Below, piece after piece: positions 49,593 through 52,285 of a stretch of 52,285 nt of DNA. The notes under the pieces were generated by a model. That model was not told the DNA's origin. It saw only the letters and a program-made list of their open reading frames with translations, and made no database searches. Where the stretch lies: NCBI RefSeq assembly GCF_910577125.1, contig NZ_CAJTMN010000005.1, forward strand, positions 1 to 52,285, given 5' to 3'. Both the position numbers and the translations under genes were made by a program. The number at the start of each line of letters is the position of its first letter. The stretch's first letter is position 1. Source of the DNA: an uncultured Rikenella sp. (GTDB lineage Bacteria; Bacteroidota; Bacteroidia; Bacteroidales; Rikenellaceae).

Positions 49593-51589
49593 TGTTACGT
49601 AAGATAGGTCTGATGCTGGGCGTTTCGCTGCTCATCACGCTGATGATGCCGCGGCGGGCCGCCATGAACTTCAACTTCGCCCCCGGCGAGACGTGGGACG
49701 AGGAGACGCTGGTGGCGCCGTTCGACGTGCCGGTCTATAAAGAAGCCGAACAATTGAACGCCGAGCGGAAAGCGCTGATGGAGGAGTTCCAACCGGTTTT
49801 CCGGCTCGACCCAGTGGTGGGCGAGACCCAGCTGCGCACCCTGCGGGCCGATCTGGCGGCCAACACCTCGCTGTCGGATAATCGGCGCGAGGCGATCTGG
49901 CGCGCTTTCCGGCAGGTGTACGCCCGCGGAGTGGTGAGTGAGGCCGACCGGGCGGCCTATACCGACCGGATGGTGCGGATCGACAGCGCCCATGTCCTGT
50001 CGGGCCGGTTCGCGGCCGATATGTTCACGCCCAATACGGCGATGGACTACCTGCAGCAGACCGAGGGGATCGATCCGCAGCAGGCGGCGCGCTACCTGAC
50101 ACCGTCGCTCGTCTACGACCGGTCGCTCAATGCCCGGCTGCGCGAGGAGCTCCTCGCACGGCTGTCGCGTACCGAGGGGATTGTGCGCACGGGCGAGGTG
50201 ATCGTTCAAAAGGGCCAGCTGATCGACCGCCACACGGCGACGGTGCTGACCTCCTATCGGCGGGAGTATGAGAACCGGCTGGGACGGGGGATCAGCGGGG
50301 CGGTGCTGTTTCTGAGCCGCTTCCTGATCATGGCGGCATTGATGACCCTGAGCTACGTCTTTTTCACCTACTTCTCGCAGAACCATTTTACGGCCTGGCG
50401 ACCGATGCTGTTCGTCTTTTCGCTCTATGTGGTGATGGCGGGCCTAATGGCTCTGGTGGTGCGGACGCAGTTCCTGAGCCCGTATGTGGTGCCGTTGCCG
50501 GTGGTGGCGGTTCTGTTGCTGGCTTTTTTCGATACGCGGGTGGCGATTTTCGGCAATATTTCGGTAGTGTTGATCGCTTCGCTGTTCGTGCGGTTCAGCT
50601 TCGAATTCTTTACGGTCGAGTTTCTGGGGGGGATTACGGCGATTTTCGTGATCCGGCATGCCTATCAGCGTCACCGGGTCTTTCGCGCGGTGGGGGCGGT
50701 GCTGCTGGTGCAGGAGCTGATCTATGTGGCTCTGCTTTGGATGAAGCAGGGGACGCTGTTCGTCGATTATTCGGGCATGTTGTGGTTCGTGGCGAGCGCT
50801 TTCCTGATGCTGGCGTTCTACCAGCTGATCTATATCTTCGAGCGGGTTTTCGGCTTCGTGTCGGACATCACGCTGCTGGAGTTGTCGGATACGAACCAGC
50901 CGCTGCTGTTGCAGCTGGCTGAAAAGGCGCCGGGGACGTTTCAGCATTCGGTGCAGGTGGCGTCGCTGGCCGAGAGCGCGGCCAAGGAGATCGGGGCCAA
51001 TCCGCTGCTGGCGCGGGCCGGGGCGCTGTATCACGATGTGGGGAAGATGGAGAATCCGTTCTATTTCGTGGAAAATCAAACGGGCAACTTCAATCCGCAT
51101 TCGATGCTGAGTCCGTCTCAGAGTGCGGCGATCGTGCGGTCGCATGTGACCGAGGGGATTACGCTGGCGCGGAAACATCGTCTGCCGGCGGTGATTCAGG
51201 AGTTCATCTCGCGGCACCACGGGACGTCGAAGATGTACTATTTTTATGTAGAGGAGGAGCGGCTGCACGGCAAGGTGGAGCATCCGGAAGAGTTCGTCTA
51301 TCCGGGGCCGAAGCCGGTGCGGCGCGAGGTGGCGATCTGTATGATGGCGGATTCGGTCGAGGCGGCGTCGCGCTCGCTGGCGAACTACGACCGCGAGACG
51401 ATCGACGAGCTGGTGGATCGCATCATCGACCGTCAGATCGCCGAGCATCAGTTGAGTCAGGCCGATCTCTCGTTTGCCGAGGTGACGCGCATCAAAGAGC
51501 TTTTCAAGACCCGGCTGAATAATATTTATCATGGTCGGATCTCTTACCCGACCTCGCCGTCCGAGACCCCCTCTCCGGCTGCGGTGTGA
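49589..51589 (+). CDS. PgpH-type 7TM-HD phosphohydrolase (c-di-AMP phosphodiesterase)
   Basis: This 666-residue protein starts with an uncleaved signal-anchor (GLMLGVSLLITLMM). A periplasmic 7TMR-HDED domain covers residues about 30-235, and about seven TM helices cover 240-430. The cytosolic HD domain begins at LAEKAPGTFQHSVQVASLAE, with the metal-binding HDVGK near residue 480 and later HVTEG and SRHHGTSKMYYFY. Family members degrade cyclic di-AMP. Cyclic di-AMP synthase is not in the window. Coupling to the YitT gene suggests both act in the same membrane process, which is inference. Confidence 0.9.
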   Translation: MMLRKIGLMLGVSLLITLMMPRRAAMNFNFAPGETWDEETLVAPFDVPVYKEAEQLNAERKALMEEFQPVFRLDPVVGETQLRTLRADLAANTSLSDNRREAIWRAFRQVYARGVVSEADRAAYTDRMVRIDSAHVLSGRFAADMFTPNTAMDYLQQTEGIDPQQAARYLTPSLVYDRSLNARLREELLARLSRTEGIVRTGEVIVQKGQLIDRHTATVLTSYRREYENRLGRGISGAVLFLSRFLIMAALMTLSYVFFTYFSQNHFTAWRPMLFVFSLYVVMAGLMALVVRTQFLSPYVVPLPVVAVLLLAFFDTRVAIFGNISVVLIASLFVRFSFEFFTVEFLGGITAIFVIRHAYQRHRVFRAVGAVLLVQELIYVALLWMKQGTLFVDYSGMLWFVASAFLMLAFYQLIYIFERVFGFVSDITLLELSDTNQPLLLQLAEKAPGTFQHSVQVASLAESAAKEIGANPLLARAGALYHDVGKMENPFYFVENQTGNFNPHSMLSPSQSAAIVRSHVTEGITLARKHRLPAVIQEFISRHHGTSKMYYFYVEEERLHGKVEHPEEFVYPGPKPVRREVAICMMADSVEAASRSLANYDRETIDELVDRIIDRQIAEHQLSQADLSFAEVTRIKELFKTRLNNIYHGRISYPTSPSETPSPAAV

Positions 51590-51729
51590 GAGGGTTGCTT
51601 TCGCGGCTGGCACGCGAACGAAGAACGGGGCGTAGCAAGCCAGTAAGCGAAACGTAGTTTCGCTCCGTCCCGCCGAGGTCACTCGGCCGCCGCCCGCGCA
51701 GGGCAGTTCCGTCCTGTTCAAAGCTCGAC

Positions 51730-51803
51730 CGCGCGCCGCCGCCTAAAGAAGCGATTTTTTATTTTGACGGTGAGTCAAAATAGATAATCGCGTAAGGCGC
51801 GCG
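51730..51803. repeat. Nested hairpin element H7
   Basis: The outer arms CGCGCGCC and GGCGCGCG are perfect. The middle GCGATT pairs with AATCGC. The inner TATTTTGAC pairs perfectly with GTCAAAATA around GGTGA. The right flank GAACAGAGAAC corresponds to that of H3. Confidence 0.9.
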
Positions 51804-51906
51804 AACAGAGAACAGTTCGAAGATTTGGGCCGACACAGCCAATTGGGAGTGCGGCACGCACCGCCCGCCCGGCGTAAGGGCAGTTCCATCCGGCTCAAAA
51901 CTTTCC

Positions 51907-51983
51907 CGTCGCCCGCCCGCTTAAAGAGGGATTTCACTCGTTTTGCGATGAGCAAAATCGAGATGAAATCCCAGCGGGCGACG
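51907..51983. repeat. Nested hairpin element H8
   Basis: The outer arms CGTCGCCCGC and GCGGGCGACG are perfect. The middle GGGATTTCA pairs with TGAAATCCC. The inner CTCGTTTTGC pairs with GCAAAATCGAG with one bulge. The outer arms match H1 except for one base pair changed on both sides. Confidence 0.92.
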
Positions 51984-52285
51984 GTAGAGGTGGCGGAGCG
52001 ATAGCGGAGCCACATGGGCTGACACGGGGCCGAGAGCGAGTAGCGCGATTCCGCAGGAATCGCCGGGCTCGGTTTTGGGGTAGAGGCTGCTATTTCGGAG
52101 TGCCCGAAGGCACCGGCGCGAGGGGGGCGCGCCGAGGACGAATAGACAGAAATTTGGGCGGTGAATTGGGCTAAATTTGGAGCGGGTCGGAGCCAGCGAG
52201 GCCGGAAACAAGCATCGCGCAGTTGCAGGCCTCCGCCGGGGGTGGCTCCGGCCCGCGCGACCCTGCGGGTCGCAGGGTTTCGGCC

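Larger units (their letters stand above)
51600..52285. repeat. Palindromic mosaic patch 3 (continues past the window)
   Basis: Directly downstream of the HD gene there is no credible coding sequence, only modules seen in patches 1 and 2. They include GCGAAACGTAGTTTCGC (51647-51663), a CGCCCGCGCAGGGCAG module, GATTTGGGCCGACACAGCC (51821-51839), GTGCGGCACGCAC (51849-51861), CCGAGAGCGAGTAGCGCGAT (52030-52049) with GCGATTCCGCAGGAATCGC, the GTGCCCGAAGGCAC palindrome (52101-52114) and GCGACCCTGCGGGTCGC near 52257. Two nested hairpins are listed separately. The patch runs off the end, so a further cassette could follow. Confidence 0.75.

Overview
The window is chromosomal DNA from a GC-rich member of the Bacteroidota, most likely Bacteroidales and plausibly an Alistipes/Rikenellaceae-like gut organism. 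The grounds are: promoters of the phylum's own type (TTTG, 19-20 bases, TANNTTTG), an alanine-tailed L17, the plant-type glutaminyl cyclotransferase lipoprotein, an EF-G paralogue, RNase Y next to ZapA, and secreted GH29, GH2 and GH92 glycosidases with a conjugated-bile-acid-hydrolase-like protein. The species assignment is inference.

Layout. 0.4-9.0 kb: the distal spc operon and alpha operon (rpsH, rplF, rplR, rpsE, rpmD, rplO, secY, map, infA, rpmJ, rpsM, rpsK, rpsD, rpoA, rplQ), then eno. 10.6-15.6 kb: five tightly packed genes (inositol-monophosphatase-like, LpxL-like acyltransferase, GT2 glycosyltransferase, glutaminyl cyclotransferase, NAD synthetase). 15.7-26.1 kb, minus strand: M24 aminopeptidase P, Ntn amide hydrolase, RNase Y, probable 6S RNA, ZapA with a small coiled-coil partner, RimO, a secreted protein and a GTPase-altered EF-G paralogue. 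26.3-39.8 kb, minus strand: alpha-L-fucosidase, AraC regulator, GH2 enzyme, PcrA/UvrD helicase, GH92 mannosidase and a MacB-type permease. 40.1-51.6 kb: plsY, two M16 peptidase-family genes, an arginine-decarboxylase-like enzyme, an HU/CCDC81-like membrane protein, a GNAT acetyltransferase, a YitT-type membrane protein and a PgpH-type HD phosphohydrolase.

The unusual part lies between the genes. Four orphan cassettes of about 200 bp (copies at 26-221, 32728-32910, 39868-40065 and 42307-42507, all read on the minus strand) encode only the last 60 or so residues of a FISUMP/C-type-lectin-like surface-protein domain. Their edges are nearly identical (APGFR... and ...QLRCLSE) and their middles are diverged. 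Three intergenic patches (about 32.9-33.6, 40.8-42.3 and 51.6-52.3 kb) are mosaics of palindromic modules. They include at least eight nested hairpins whose outer arms are conserved and whose inner stems differ between copies but remain base-paired. Cassettes and patches share short modules. One cassette directly precedes rpsH, where rpsN would normally be, and another lies between a consensus promoter and plsY. I interpret this as a dispersed system of silent C-terminal cassettes and structured DNA/RNA repeats, possibly a recombination reservoir for surface proteins encoded elsewhere. No recombinase, reverse transcriptase or full-length recipient gene is visible here, so the function is inference.
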